Shown: positions 1 through 13,075, counted from the first letter of the stretch. The stretch is DNA of 64,000 bases from Epiperipatus broadwayi (GCA_028023455.1 JAQFVV010000022.1:11737100-11801099); one strand, 5' to 3'. A program made the numbers and translations. Notes: generated by a model from the letters alone, not told the origin.

Positions 1-3000
1 AGAAAAGAGATGATGATTCATAAATGTACAATCAGATAGAGACCAAATCCAATACTAATGCAACTATAACTATGATGGCATATTAATAATCTACTACTAA
101 ACCATACAAAATATTATTTTAAATCATTACTTAATAGTTATTAGAATAGGCCTACCAACAGATCACACACACACTCTGAATAAGAATAAATGATACCTTG
201 ACCGTGAAAGATTATCTTATTAAATCATAACTAACAAAGCAACAAGAGTAAATAATCTCAGGGATTCTAAATCTAAAACTCTTGTGCAAGATTAAAGTTT
301 AAATTGTCTACTAAATAATTGCTGGGTTTAATAAACAAATGAGTAATATCTGGGCCATCCATAAATAACTACCTTATGGTTCAATCTTAAAATAATAAAC
401 AAAACAAATATTAATTCAAAGATTTAATAAATCAATCTAAATTAAAATTAATAATGGCCTTATATCCAAGACATTACTTGAGCAAAGAAAAGGGCAAGGG
501 TACTTTTTATGCCTTTTCCATACTCACAGACAACCTACTCAAGACCTCAAATGCAGGTGGATTAAAGTTCTTTGGACATATAAGGTTTAAGATGATACAA
601 TGTGCAGTTAATATAAGATAATGTGCAGCTTTCAACATAATAGTAAGTAAAAATATTCTTCTGAAGTACTAATATTCTTAATCTCATATTGCATAATCTT
701 TAGTCTGAGAAGATATACTGATAATTTAAAAATAAACTTTTAACTAAGCATTTAATTAAGTATCTAATATAATGCAATTATCTGTTATTGTGATTCAATC
801 TGAGAATCACTTACTTTAGCATGGCTTTATAATTTTAAAACCAATATCAATTATATTTAATTAATTTTATAATATATTTGTGAACTTTTGAATTGAAGAT
901 TTAATAAACTTTAGAAACTTAAGATTTCGTGAACTTAGAACCCAAGACAATAATATTTTCATATAAAAGTAAACCAAACAAAACAAAACTTTTTGAAATA
1001 ATAATAAGTTAGTTTATTGAGAACAATAAGAAAGTGTTTATATTTTAAATGGAATACAAGCATTGCCAATATAACACTGGGACCTAATACAAATATTTTG
1101 ACTTTTGAAAACTTTATTTGGTTTACAATAATACATAACTTTCTTACCTACTGTTTTTGAGTATCGCTCTTACAAATCTTTTACATTGTTTATTCTAATA
1201 AATAAACTAATAAAATAATATAATTATATATAATAGCAGGCAAATGCTATTCAATACTAGATTTTAATCTCTTTTAAACAATTAGAGATTTCAAAATCTT
1301 TAAACTTTAATTGCAATATCTGAATTTAATAAGCACACTTCTATTTTTACTCAGCATAATTTATAACACTATTGTGTTATCTAGCAATTAGAATAACACA
1401 CAACTAGGTCTGTATTTAAAATCCTAAGCTTAACTTTATAATCCAGAGCTTAACAAATGCTAAGCTGGAATAAGCATATTCAGCATATTTTTGAAAAATA
1501 TCATCACTAGTTACACTAACATAACTAAGATTATAGCTAATGATAAATTTAAATCAAACTAAGCTAATTTTAAAATTAAACTAAATTAGATGTATGGGGC
1601 ATTCACTCATCAGAGATCAGTTATACACGTTTAAACAAATTTAGTCCACATAAAACTATTACCTTCAATATTTTAAAATTAAAAATATAATAGACTTACA
1701 AATCCAGTGGCGAAACTCTGGATGAAAATGTTAAAATTACTATGTGTGAATTGCCACTTATACCATATGCATAATTTAATATACTTAAAAATAAATAGAA
1801 CTTATTGTTGGTTATCTTGTGGATGATAAAACTATCATATCAACACAATTCAAACATTGATATACCTATGAGCATTAAAAATAGCTATTACTACCTGAAG
1901 AAACAAAGTTCCTCAAACCCACATATCTTGTCATCACTAATCTAAAACAAATGCAACATCACCTATTGTGGTGGAACTAGCATTAAGTCATCATGAATGA
2001 TAGGCTAAAATATAAGAACATATAGGCTCCTCAGAGCTGGAAAAGAATGTGGTAGCTTTCAAAAATACCTAACTTTGAGGAAGAAACTAAGATGGTGGGA
2101 CCTTGTCTACATGTGCACCAAGAACAGGACAGATGCACCAGGAAAGCACGATCCTCTCTCATGGGATTTCCAATGCTTATAAAGGTGATCATCATCACTG
2201 AAAAAATACAATACAATAACCCTCTCTGGGGACAAGCACTATCAATTCATGGAAATACAATACAATAAGGATGGAGGACTCTGTCTACTCCATAAAGTAT
2301 ACTCAAAATTATTAACTAAGCCTAACTCTATGAGGCTAACAAATACTAACTAATGACAAGATATATACTTCACCTGAATTAACTAAGTTATTCCTAAGAA
2401 GTTTAAAAATACAAAAACGTATATACAATGGAAGAACCAACAAAGCAAACTATGCGTCAAACGACTACTATAGAAAATACTTTAAAATTAAATGCATCTA
2501 AAATTCTAGGCAAGACACTATGTACACATAATAAAATATTCAATACTAAACTATAATGACTAGTGGACTTTTAAAAGATTACAAATTAAATGTGAGAATA
2601 TTAATTCTTAATGCATATAAAAATAATATTTGCAGTTATTATTAATGTAGCATTCATAAAACAAATGAAGGGATACTCTCTGATAAACTTCTTTGGCTGG
2701 TTTAAAATAAAACTAAGTGAAACATCCCATATATAATAAACTAAGACTGTGATATTTAATTCTCTGTAAATGAAATTATCAAATAGAACTAATGTGTGTA
2801 ATGCTTAAGAAATAAAATAAATATGCTTGAGAATGGCAAAATATTTGCTCATTCTAATAAACCCATTAAGCTTTAAAATTACAACCCTAGTTTACCTAGT
2901 ATATTTATGCAAAAAGTGTTACACAAAATATATAGCATATATATTTTTATGGTTTCATTTTTTTTAAAACCAATAAAACAGACAACAACAAAAAATAATA

Positions 3001-3190
3001 ATACAGTAACTCATCCGAGTTCAAAGCTTCAGTCAAAATATCTATAAACATGGCAATGATTTCCAAAAACGAAAATGTTCAATAGTTCTTTAAATAAATA
3101 CTTTCACTTTCTTTCTTTAAAGATAATTCTAAATATTTAAATAATAAGAATAAGCCAGCATTGGAAAAATAAATTCTTCACCTGAGCACA
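1..3190. other. AT-rich sequence without a recognisable gene
   Basis: Both strands were read for exons, transposon coding remnants and RNA genes and none could be supported. A 61-codon minus-strand frame near 2031-2216 has no family resemblance and no splice context. If the guanylyl-cyclase gene continues leftwards this is probably intron, but the exon following 6977 was not found here. Confidence 0.5.
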
Positions 3191-3515
<325 letters not shown>

Positions 3516-5860
3516 TATAGCTTTATTTAAATTTCATTATTTTCTTATTAGGCAAATACATTTATTTAGATACAGCTTTTTTTAAAATATTTTTTATATA
3601 ATATTTCAAGATGTGTTTTATTTTAAACAAATTTCTTTTTACTATTTTAAACACAAGAGTAGACTTCTTTTATAATTAAAGACGTTCCTCGGTTTATGAA
3701 CTAAGATTAACTGTCACAAAGTTACTCATAAGTAATGGCAAATATAAAAATTTATTATATATTTGACAGATACGAGTTCATTATTAATATTTGTAGATTA
3801 TTTTGAAGTTTTGCTTCTAAATAACTTCTTTTTCCTACTGATGGGCATAAAACGAGAATTTTTATTTTTAAAATACATATTTTCCTCTGTTTACATTTAT
3901 CTAAAGCTAATCATTTCAATTTTAGGTTAAGGTATAAGTAATAACTTTTTAGTTAATCATTATTTGTAAGTTCATCCTTAATTAAATGTAGCTTAAAATA
4001 TTTTTCTCCAACACTTTCCAGAATAAGATAATTACTATCTCATATACAATAAATTTTAAAGTTGGGCATTAGGAAAAGTCTATATTCCATTATAAAATGC
4101 TTTGCTAATAAAATTTATTCTTCTTTATCTTAATGTAATGTATTTTTCTTTTCTAAATTTACTTTTAGAAACAAGCATTATTATGGAAGAGCATATTTAA
4201 ATGTAGATATTAGGTATTAATAGTGAATCATCAAATTTAAAGTCAATTCTAATTTACTAGGAAGCTGACACATTTTTCATTATAATGTTTTTTTTTAAAA
4301 ATTATCAATGTCTTTTAATTTCTTCCTCACGTATATTTTTAATTTAATAGGATAAATACTAAGTATCCTACAGCTACAATAGTTCAGTGCAACAGATTGT
4401 TTAGCCATAAAAATAATTAATAATTTATACTTTAATTTTACTTTCACTTTTAAATAAAGAAAAACAAACAGATTAAATGCACATGAGATAAGAGACACTA
4501 AATTTCCTCCAAACATTTTTTACTATAATTTCATGTTCCAATTGAGATTTGAATATCAGGAAACGATTACCTTTTTAACTTTAGCCCTTCATAGCTGTAT
4601 AACAATTTAGAATAATTGTTGTAAAAACATACTTTTATTTTTAAAAACAAAATAATAAAGTTTTTATAAAAATTACAACTTTTTTATAATTATTTAGGAG
4701 TTGAGGATCCAGCCATGTAGAAACAAAATAAATAAGCCCCAGAATGAATCCTGGATTTCTTTTTATATCTGATAATCTCTAATACTCCCACTTTTATATG
4801 TTCATTGGCTTGAAAACCAATGAAATTATTTTTTATTAAACTTTACAATTCTTGACAGTTCAGCTGTGAAATCGATCTACTGATGTAATTGATTTAATTA
4901 TACCAAACCACGTGACTCAACAGCTGCAAAGTCAAAAGTTCATTATTAACAAATATTATGTAATATTCTTAAATAATATTTATAAAACACAATAGTAATA
5001 AATATAAAATTTAAAACTATCCCTCTTTATTAAACTTTTAAATATTTAATTTTAATAATTTTATTCATTCATTTGTTTTTTTTTAAATCAATATTAAAAT
5101 TAAATTATTTTTTATTCTTATGTTTACATGTCTTTCTTGCATGCACATACATATTCTCACATATGAGTGACCTATAATATGAACTCACTCATTGCTTAAA
5201 AGTTATTTTTAAAACTACAAAAATAAAAATATTAATGAATATTTAATTCAAAATAACTTTATAAGTGAAACACTAATCTAAATTACATCTAATAAATATT
5301 ATACTGTTTTAATAAAAATTTACAGATTATTTTTAAATTTATTACTTAATACTATTTATTCCAATTTATTTACAATGTCTAATTATTATAATTTAGACAT
5401 TAAAATGAATTACACAATAGTTACTTTAAAATACATTTAATATTATTTATCAACTCACAACTATTTCTGATATTTCCTTTAATTCAAATTATTATCTGGC
5501 ATCCCTTATCAAACTAACTCACATATACTATTAAAATATTTAGACATAATCCCATAAATATTTAATAATTATTACAATACTACATAAGATTATCCTATCT
5601 TACTCATTAACTAAGTTAACTTTCATTTTTTTATCATCATTATTTTTTTAAAAATCAGAAAATTTCACACAAAAGGTTAAGCTAAGATAACCTTGTGCAC
5701 CTATTGGAACCAAGTGAAACTTCACTTAGGTACAATATATATATAAATTTATATTTATATATAAATATATAGTTATATATAAATATACACACATGCATAT
5801 ATTTGATGTATAAATTATTTAAATATTATTTTAGTTTTTTTTTGAAAATAGAAAACAAAA
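3516..5860. other. AT-rich non-coding stretch
   Basis: No exon, transposon terminus or RNA gene could be supported on either strand. Short TA-rich tracts occur near 5740-5790. Small open frames here have no splice sites or recognisable domains. Confidence 0.5.
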
Positions 5861-6026
5861 ATTAAACAAGCAAAACTTTCCATAGAGCAGTGCCACCCTG
5901 TGCCAATGAGAGTAATCAATGGATGCCAAAAGGCTTGTGCATAAAATCCCCATTTAGTACCTACTCATCCAATAACAGTTATGTGCTAGCATGAGGGATG
6001 GTAATCATGTGATGTTTAGTGGTTTA
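5861..6026. repeat. Copy of repeat family R1 (rearranged)
   Basis: The segment from AAACAAGCAAAACTTTCC to CTACTCATCCAAT matches the R1 copies near 21.6 and 22.1 kb. It is followed directly by the inverted R1 start (GATGTTTAGTGGTTT), so the copy folds back on itself. No coding capacity is visible. The family was defined only from the copies in this window. Confidence 0.75.
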
Positions 6027-6976
6027 AAAAAACAAAAATGTTTTTATCTTATTTTTTCTTTCATAAAAATATTTATTTCCACTATTTTAGAATAATTTTA
6101 AGAAATAAAATTATTAATGGAGTTTATCATTACTTTCTTAAACCAATAATAAATTACCACTAAAAATATAGTATTTTATTTATCACTTGTTAAATATCCT
6201 TTCCAAAAAATCTTTCAAAGTTGATAAAGTGGCCTTTAAATACTGTAATGATTATTTTTCCAAAATCTGTAAATATAAACATACCAAACTCTTTATCAAA
6301 CTGTTTAGCAATGATTGCTCATAATTTGATGAGATTGGTACCTTGCTTTCAAGAGTGTTTAGAAAAATGAAGGTTCCAGTACTATATTTATATGTAGCTT
6401 AAAAACCTATATCAATTAATTATTTCATATATAACATTCACATAAACAGCAACATGTATATTATAATAAATATAAAATAAAATTATGTTTCACTTTTTTA
6501 AAAAAAATTTAATTCTATGCTTAATAATTTAATTTTGACTATTATTTGTCCCTCAACGTTTTATACTAAGATAAAAATTTGATTATAGTTTAAATGTAAA
6601 TAATTTTTTTCCATAAAAGTATATAAATATGTATGAGTTTGCTATTTTCACTTTTATATATATATATATATATTAATAATTCAAACAAATATTTTTAACA
6701 CAGTTTTTAAAAAAAAAAAAATTTTTTTTTTCCCAAGAATTTTTTTTTCTCCATTTTCTTTAAAAAAAAAAAAAAAAAAAAATACTCCCTATCATACCCT
6801 TTTTTTTTTTTAACACCCTTAATTTATTAAAAGAAAAATAAAAAAAAAATTTAAAAAGAAGGGGTGGAGAAAAAAAAAAAAAAAAAAGAGGATGGGGGAG
6901 AGGGGGAGAGGAAAAAAAAAAAAAAGGGAGGGGGGGGGGGTTATATATATATATATATCAATAAAAGTATTTTTAC
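6027..6976. repeat. Low-complexity tract: TA, poly-A/T and purine-rich runs
   Basis: Includes a TA run near 6656-6672, long poly-A and poly-T runs near 6707-6785, purine-rich AAG/GGA runs near 6860-6940 and a further TA run at about 6941-6957. A Lys/Gly-rich open frame across 6864-7094 is a by-product of these tracts. The tract ends just before a real minus-strand exon. Confidence 0.8.
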
Positions 6977-7068
6977 CTCAAATTTCCCAGTAATTATATC
7001 TAGGTCTAGTAGAGAAAATTCAGCAACTCTGTCTCCATTGTTATCAATTATAACCTCACCTTCAATTC
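6977..7068 (-). CDS. Exon of a receptor guanylyl cyclase, ANF-type ligand-binding domain (C-terminal part)
   Basis: A 92-bp minus-strand exon bounded by an AG acceptor (TATTTTAG before GAATTG) and a GT donor (GAG then GTAAAAATA). It supplies two bases to finish a Gly codon begun in the upstream exon, then 30 codons, ending in phase 0. The peptide contains IIDNNGDR and FSLLDLDIITGKFE, which match the ID-x-NGDR-x-x-D/E-FSLLD-x-x-TG-x-F signature of natriuretic peptide receptors and other receptor guanylyl cyclases, near the end of the extracellular ligand-binding domain. These single-pass receptors bind peptide ligands outside and make cGMP through an intracellular cyclase domain, which is not in this window. 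The next exon should lie to the left and was not found. A pure chance ORF is very unlikely given phase and motif agreement with 24749-24884. Confidence 0.87.
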
Positions 7069-7219
7069 CTAAAATATTAAGAAAAAAAAGATAAACTATA
7101 ATACATTTGATCTGATTTTATGTAGCAAAGAATAGCATAATCATAATATGGCTTAATTTCTTTTTTAAAAAGAAAAGAATCAACATTTGATTTGGATATG
7201 AATTTTTACTTTGGGCCCA

Positions 7220-7281
<62 letters not shown>
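7220..7281. repeat. (AT)n microsatellite
   Basis: About 30 uninterrupted AT dinucleotides within the intron. Confidence 0.97.
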
Positions 7282-7284
<3 letters not shown>

Positions 7285-7500
7285 TTATGAATATAGCTTT
7301 ATTTTCAATTTTATATGTAATCTTCAGTCTTGACTAATAAATCAAACACTATTACAACATTTCACTACCCTACTTTACTAGAATACAATCTAATAAAGTG
7401 AGGGTGCTGAAATGTTTATTAACAGTATTGGTTCATTGATCAAAACTATAGATAAATTAATAGTTTTTGGAATGAACCGTGTATTATTTTTCATTACATA

Positions 7501-7536
7501 CCGATATTTCGACAGACTAGCATCTGTCATTATCAA
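7501..7536 (-). ncRNA. Hammerhead-ribozyme-like core in Penelope tail (left arm)
   Basis: On the minus strand TTGATAAT is followed by a perfect 6-bp stem (GACAGA/TCTGTC, loop TGCTAG) and then GAAATATC. This has the layout CUGAUGA - stem II - GAAA of hammerhead ribozymes, which are known in Penelope-like elements. Core positions C3 and G8 read T and A, so activity is not expected. Confidence 0.4.
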
Positions 7537-7676
7537 GGTTAACTTTTGAAAAAAAATCATTAGATCTCGTGACTGAGTGCGAGATGAGAAATGAGATTCA
7601 ACTTGAAGTAGTTCAGCATTCAAAATATAAGGCTTATCAAAATGTTTATTTCCCTCAGTTTTTTCACCTATTAATT

Positions 7677-7787
7677 TTAAGTTAATATTAGATAAAATGA
7701 GAGGTTTCCACAAGCTAAAATACATTGTGCTTCATCAGCCCTATTTAAACCAGTAGGTCTCTTTAGTATTTCAATTGACTCTTTCAT
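7677..7787 (-). pseudogene. C-terminal end of a Penelope GIY-YIG endonuclease (left arm)
   Basis: A 36-codon minus-strand frame ending in TAA. It contains ESIEILKRP followed by GLNRADEAQC, which match the usual end of Penelope-like proteins (E-x-x-x-I-x-x-x-P-x-x-LNR-x-x-G). Only the tail survives; the catalytic GIY-YIG motif and the reverse transcriptase are missing. The apparent start ATG is only the first methionine after the truncation, not a real start. It is the inverted partner of 7882-8001. Confidence 0.6.
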
Positions 7788-7881
7788 GGTTCTTAAATCA
7801 TACCTTTCCAAATTAGCAAGTATTTTTGCATTGTGACAATGCAAAAATACTTGCTAATTTGGAAGTTATGATTTAAGAACC

Positions 7882-8001
7882 ATGAGAGAGTCAATTGAAA
7901 TATTAAAGAGACCTATTGGTTTAAATAGGGTTAACGAACCACAACATATTCCAGCTATGTGTAACCTCTCATTTTATCTCTGTCTTCTAATATTAACTTA
8001 A
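7882..8001 (+). pseudogene. C-terminal end of a Penelope GIY-YIG endonuclease (right arm)
   Basis: A 39-codon frame ending in TAA, with ESIEILKRPIGLNRVNEPQH in line with Penelope protein tails. It differs from the left arm by several substitutions and by an 11-bp insertion near its end. A stop (TGA) lies upstream in the 24 bp before the ATG, so no longer protein is encoded. Confidence 0.6.
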
Positions 8002-8152
8002 AATTAATAGATGAAAAAACTGAGGGAAATAAACATTTTGATAAGCCTTATATTTTGAATGCTGAACTACTTCAAGTTGAATCTCATTTCTCATCTCGCA
8101 CTCAGTCACATTGCTGTTTGAGATCTAATGATTTTTTTTTCAAAAGTTAACC

Positions 8153-8190
8153 TTGATAATGGCAGATGCTAGTCTGTCGAAATATCGGTA
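8153..8190 (+). ncRNA. Hammerhead-ribozyme-like core in Penelope tail (right arm)
   Basis: TTGATAAT, a 6-bp stem (GGCAGA/TCTGTC with one G-U pair) and GAAATATCGG, as in the left arm. The core has the same two departures from CUGAUGA, and a clear stem III with a cleavable UH site was not found. Confidence 0.38.
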
Positions 8191-8241
8191 TGTAATGAAA
8201 AATAACACATAGTTTAGTCCAAAAACTAATAATTTATCCAT

Positions 8242-9906
8242 ATTAATATAAGTGTGAAAACATTAAATATAATATATATATATAGCAGATTAAGCACAGT
8301 ATTTTATTAGGTCAATAACTTATAAGATTATGAAGTGCAAATCAGGAATGCTGTGAATTCTCAACTGAGAACAAATAAAAATCATTAACAAAAGATAAAT
8401 GAGAATCAGTTTAGAAAAGAAAAGTCATAACATAAAAATAAAAAAAACACGAATTGAATAATCAAGATAATGAAAAAAACAATATTTGTATTTCTACATT
8501 TCCATTTTTTGACTATGAAAGTCTGTATTCTAATAATAAGATCACTGTCAGAAAAACAGTTATGATTCTTTTTTTTAATATACCCAAAAATAACACACTT
8601 TTTAAGACCATTTTCTGCACCAATAACAATCCTTAAAAACCAAACTAGCAAATTTAGTCTTCAGTAAGTTTTGAAATTTAGTACAAATAGTAAATGCAAT
8701 TATGAAATTAATATCAAGTTTTTTTGATGAATATCATTGTTCAATATTTATTATTTTAATGTATCATTTTATTCTTAACACATCCTCATTTCTGATCTGT
8801 ACAACAATCTGAACTTGTGTTTATGTAATATTAACTGGCTTCATATTTTGATTCCTAAATATAATGTAGTCTATTAAATGCCATTGGTTTTACAGTGGAT
8901 GTATTTTTATAGTGATTTTTTTTGTCTAAATAAAATATTTGTGTTAGTCAGTCCAAGTATTGTGAAAAAATCAATAATAGTAGACCATTTTAGTTTTGGC
9001 TAAATTTGCAGTAATGTATCCAAAAAGAATAAAACATTTTAATGGTATGAATATAATAGTGCTGTGTTTTTAATTATATACATATCTTTGTTGAATGAAG
9101 TTTGTTTAAAGCTTTTAGGCACTTTTAATATCTTTTTCAGTCACTGCAATATGACGATAAGTAAATTTTAAAATAGTATGTGGAAAGAAGAATATTTTAA
9201 AATAATAATAATAAAATAAGCAATTAATTAAAACGAATAATTTAGGGATTAGAAAGAAACAAAATTATATATATATAAGCAATAAATTTTTTTAAAAAAT
9301 AACATTTAACCAATAATTTAATCACTGCAAATTGTTTAGTTCTACCCATATTATTTGTTGTAGAATCTTATTTTGATTAATTATTTCACAAATTAGGCTG
9401 CTATGTTTTTATTTAACTTTTAATAGTAGGAGTGTTGTGTTTAAAAAATGCAATTTGAAAAACAACATTAAAAGTAATTAAATGTTAAGATCATATATAA
9501 TAAAATTCCTTGTCTTATAAGACTAAATTCATATCAGCTTTTCACTAAGATACTGAGAAATGCATTATCATTGGTTTCTAGATTTTATGTAACTTCTACA
9601 TGTAGCAGTCATTATTCATTAGTTGTGATTATTCTTAGTTTCATAATGCAATTTAGTGCAGTGGCTGAATGGTAGATTCAAAAACAAAGGTTTCTGTAAT
9701 GAATATCAACCAAGAAAAAAACTTTGAAATTAAATATAATTGTTGTGCTTAAGCTTTTTAAGTGCTCAAATATCACATAAGTTTTTAAACAGCTAAGTAT
9801 ATGATAATTTATAGTTAGAAGATACAGGTGTTAAATTATATAGAATCAGTATGTACTTATAGCACAACATTCTAAAATTATAGAACATTTTTCAATATAT
9901 ATATAT
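8242..9906. other. AT-rich intron sequence, nothing recognised
   Basis: No exon, transposon end or RNA gene could be supported. Ends in a short AT run used as the insertion site of E1. Confidence 0.5.
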
Positions 9907-12561
9907 TGTGACCTTTCAGGTTGGCACCAGGAAGAAATGTGGAAAGTTCACATTTGTGCTAACAATGGCTAAAGATAATTATATGAGAAAAATGAATTGA
10001 GATGTAATTTGCTAGTTAAAATTAGGATTTGAAAAAATTAAAACTTTAATTGGGGGTACTGATTGGTAGAGTTTTGGATTATATATGTTTGTTAGTAAAA
10101 GAGGAGGATGAACAACAGTGATGTTTGTATGTAGTAGAAAAATTTACATGTCATAATGAGCAGAAATATAGATATATTATTAATTAGAATTTTCTTTCCT
10201 ATATTTTATTTATTATTTACTGATTATGTATTGTTCATAATCATATGTTTGAAAATGATAAAGATTATTTGTATATTAGTGAATAGCATTTCTAAATTAA
10301 TAATTAATATTTAATATTTATTATTATTATGTTTTATTCCATTCAAATATTGTATTGTTAAAATTTTATAAGCAAAAATTCTGGCATATTTCCAAAGTTG
10401 ATTGTAATAAAAAAAAACACAGAGGGCGTGAGTAAAGAAAGACAGAGAGTTTTTTTCTTTTTAAAAAAAAAAACTTGAAGGAAAGTAAAAAAATTCCAAG
10501 GAAAAAGATGTAAAAAAACTTAAAAGAATCAATAACTCTCTAAGAGTATTAGAACAAATATAAAAAAAAACATTGCAAGGATTCTAATAATATATCTGTG
10601 GAGAATTTTCTATTATACTACTGGAATAATATAAAATGAGGAGATAAATACCCCCCCCCCCAGAGGGAAGCCAGCTCCAAATTTCTGTCAAACAATGATC
10701 CATATTCACTACCTTTAAAATGCCTGGATGATATGTAAGGTAAGTAATTATGATTTGTTTTAAAGTATTACCAAAAATAAATAATATCAGAATGATAAAA
10801 TTGTTTAAAATAAAGCTAGGTAAAATTTTCTTATTAAATGCTATAATTAAACACTTGATTTTCAATTTTAATAATTTTCTATCAATATTCTGATTAAGTC
10901 AAATAATTTTACTTTTGGGAAATATATGTATTCAAGCACGATTCTGCAAAATAAAATTTAAAATAAAAGTATCTATTTAATCTTATATCAAGAAGATAAT
11001 TTTATACTGTATAACTTTGCTATTCGCGCATATATAATAAAATAATTCCAATGCATGCAAATGTTATTATAATACCTATCACGGAATTTTAGGATAAAAA
11101 AAGACTATTGTCATTCTTAACAAATTATGCTTTAACAATCGGATAGCCATTTTTTTTATGTTATAATTTACTGTTGTCTTTGAAATTGATGTGTATGTTT
11201 CTTTCAACTTTCAATTTTTTTTTTTCCAAAAAAAAAAACTTAACATGTAATGATGAGATATTGATAAGTATTTTTCGTTATTGATTACAACAGATGTACA
11301 ACCAATTTTTTTTTTGTTTTCTTTTAAAAAAACAAAACAATGTAACTTCATATCATTAAAATATGACAATTTATTATTTTGTATGATCTAGAAATTATAT
11401 TATAGGTAATTATAGATATTCGGATGTGTGCATGGTGCTATAAATTATTATTTTAAAAAAATGTATTTATTATGCTTTGATTTCGCTAATGAAGTTTATT
11501 AAAAAAAATAAAGAATTAAAACCTTGTCTGTTATAAGTTCGTTTATATAGGAAGTATATTGAATGTAAGTTGGAGGTAGAAATAGTCAAGGGATGATTAA
11601 ATTATTTAGATTGAGTTTGGAGATATTATTTAACCCTCACATATATAGGTGTAAGTGTTTGGCTATTGTTTTCCCTGCCTTTCTTTATTTTGTATAGTTA
11701 ATCTTAGATGATATACACTGATTATAACAGATAAGTGTTGTATAAATTTTTATAATATGTATAAAAGATGATTGATTTATGGCATCATCCAAGTTTTATA
11801 AATAAGCTAATAAAAAGTATGTTTTAAAAATCACATTATATTTATGATATTATAAAAGCACACATATTCGAAAATATATGAGTCATATATTAAATATTAG
11901 TCAATTTTGGTTTTACTGTGGAAGAAATGTAATTGGTTAGCAAAGTGCATAAAATAATATTTTTTTTTGTTTATTATTTATTTTGTCTTTTACTTTTAAT
12001 AAATGTTTTATTGAATTAATAGCCCATATGAATTGTTTGATTATATACATTCGATTCTCCATTTCCACACACACACATATGCTTAATATAACATAGCCCT
12101 AGAATATATAGATTTGCCAGTAGAAGTCAATTTATTTAATCTGTCTGGAGATGATAAATCACCATATTACAGTGCTAATAATATATTCTACTTTGCTTAG
12201 AATAGATGGTGATGTCGATATAAAAGGTACCTGACCCTCATCATTATCTATCCTATACTAAATATGATAATTTATAATTTTGCAATAGTTTTGTAATTGA
12301 ATAAGTGTGTGGCATATGATTAAATTAGTGTTACAGAATTGTTATGCATAAATGTTTTATTACTTTTATTTGCATCCTATATGAAGACCATATCCTATAA
12401 CCTCAACTGAACTAAGCCATAGAATAATTACAATATAAGAATCTTTTAAATAAGTTTAAAAGCAATTTACAATTTTAAATTTTATTCTATCTTGTATAGA
12501 ATTGGCGCCTGGGCATTTATAAATCTAATAAAGTGAGTAAGTGAAGAGAACAGAGGTTACA
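9907..12561 (+). repeat. 5' LTR of E1 (2655 bp)
   Basis: Matches the 3' LTR over 9907-10195 and over about 10826-12561. The central part (about 10196-10825) is not homologous to the corresponding part of the 3' LTR. Ends in GAGGTTACA immediately before the leader. Confidence 0.88.
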
Positions 12562-12570
12562 GTGTGGATT

Positions 12571-13075
12571 AAGTGGCACCCAATGTGGGGCTTGATATAT
12601 ACATAGAGGCCACAACTGCCATAGTGTTAAGTGGTGCCCAACATGGAGCAGGACATTTATAGGTTAAATGCTTGGTATATTTATGGATAAATGGCTGCAC
12701 AATGATTGGTGATTGATTCATCTTTGTTTATATATGTATTTTGTTCTTTATTGGAGATTATATATTATATATTCTATTTTAAGTGGCACACAACATAGAT
12801 GGCTTGATATATACATAGAGGCCATAACTGCCATAGGGTTAAGTGGTGCCCAACATAAATGCTCGGTATATTTATGGATAAATGGCTGCACAATGATTTG
12901 TGATTGATTCATCTTTGTTTATATATGTATTTTGTTCTTTATTGGAGATTATATATTATACATTCTATTTTAAGTGGCACACAACATGGATGGCTTGATA
13001 TATACATAGAGGCCACAACTGCCATAGGGTTAAGTGGTATCCAACATGGGGCTTGATATATACATAGAGGCCAAT
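12571..13075 (+). repeat. Tandem array of primer-site-like units in the E1 leader
   Basis: Six degenerate copies of AAGTGG-NNCCCAACATGG begin at 12571, 12629, 12781, 12841, 12972 and 13032. They alternate with a shared block (GCTTGATATATACATAGAGG and CCATAGGGTT). A higher-order unit of about 191 bp repeats from 12781 to 12972. Only the first copy is close to a functional primer site. Confidence 0.8.
12574..12591 (+). promoter_or_regulatory. Primer-binding site, tRNA-Lys type
   Basis: TGGCACCCAATGTGGGGC differs from the complement of the tRNA-Lys(CTT) 3' end (TGGCGCCCAACGTGGGGC) at two positions only, and both are CpG-to-TpG/CpA changes. It lies 12 bp after the LTR end, where reverse transcription would start. 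Confidence 0.75.

Larger units (their letters stand above)
7449..8241. mobile_element. Penelope-like element remnants in a 5'-to-5' palindrome
   Basis: Two arms of about 390-405 bp are reverse complements around a centre at 7835 (TTGT-G-ACAA), with scattered substitutions and small indels. Reading outward from the centre, each arm encodes the last residues of a Penelope-type GIY-YIG endonuclease, then a 3' UTR ending in a stem-loop followed by GAAATATCGG. The 5'-truncated ends meet at the centre and the 3' ends point outward. The reverse transcriptase is absent. Divergence between arms shows an old insertion. Confidence 0.75.

Noticed and set aside
1595-1630. CTGATGA on the minus strand as a hammerhead candidate
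   Set aside because: No GAAA at the right distance and no stem II.
6864-7094. 76-residue plus-strand frame
   Set aside because: Made of purine and TA low-complexity runs and then the complement of the real minus-strand exon at 6977-7068.
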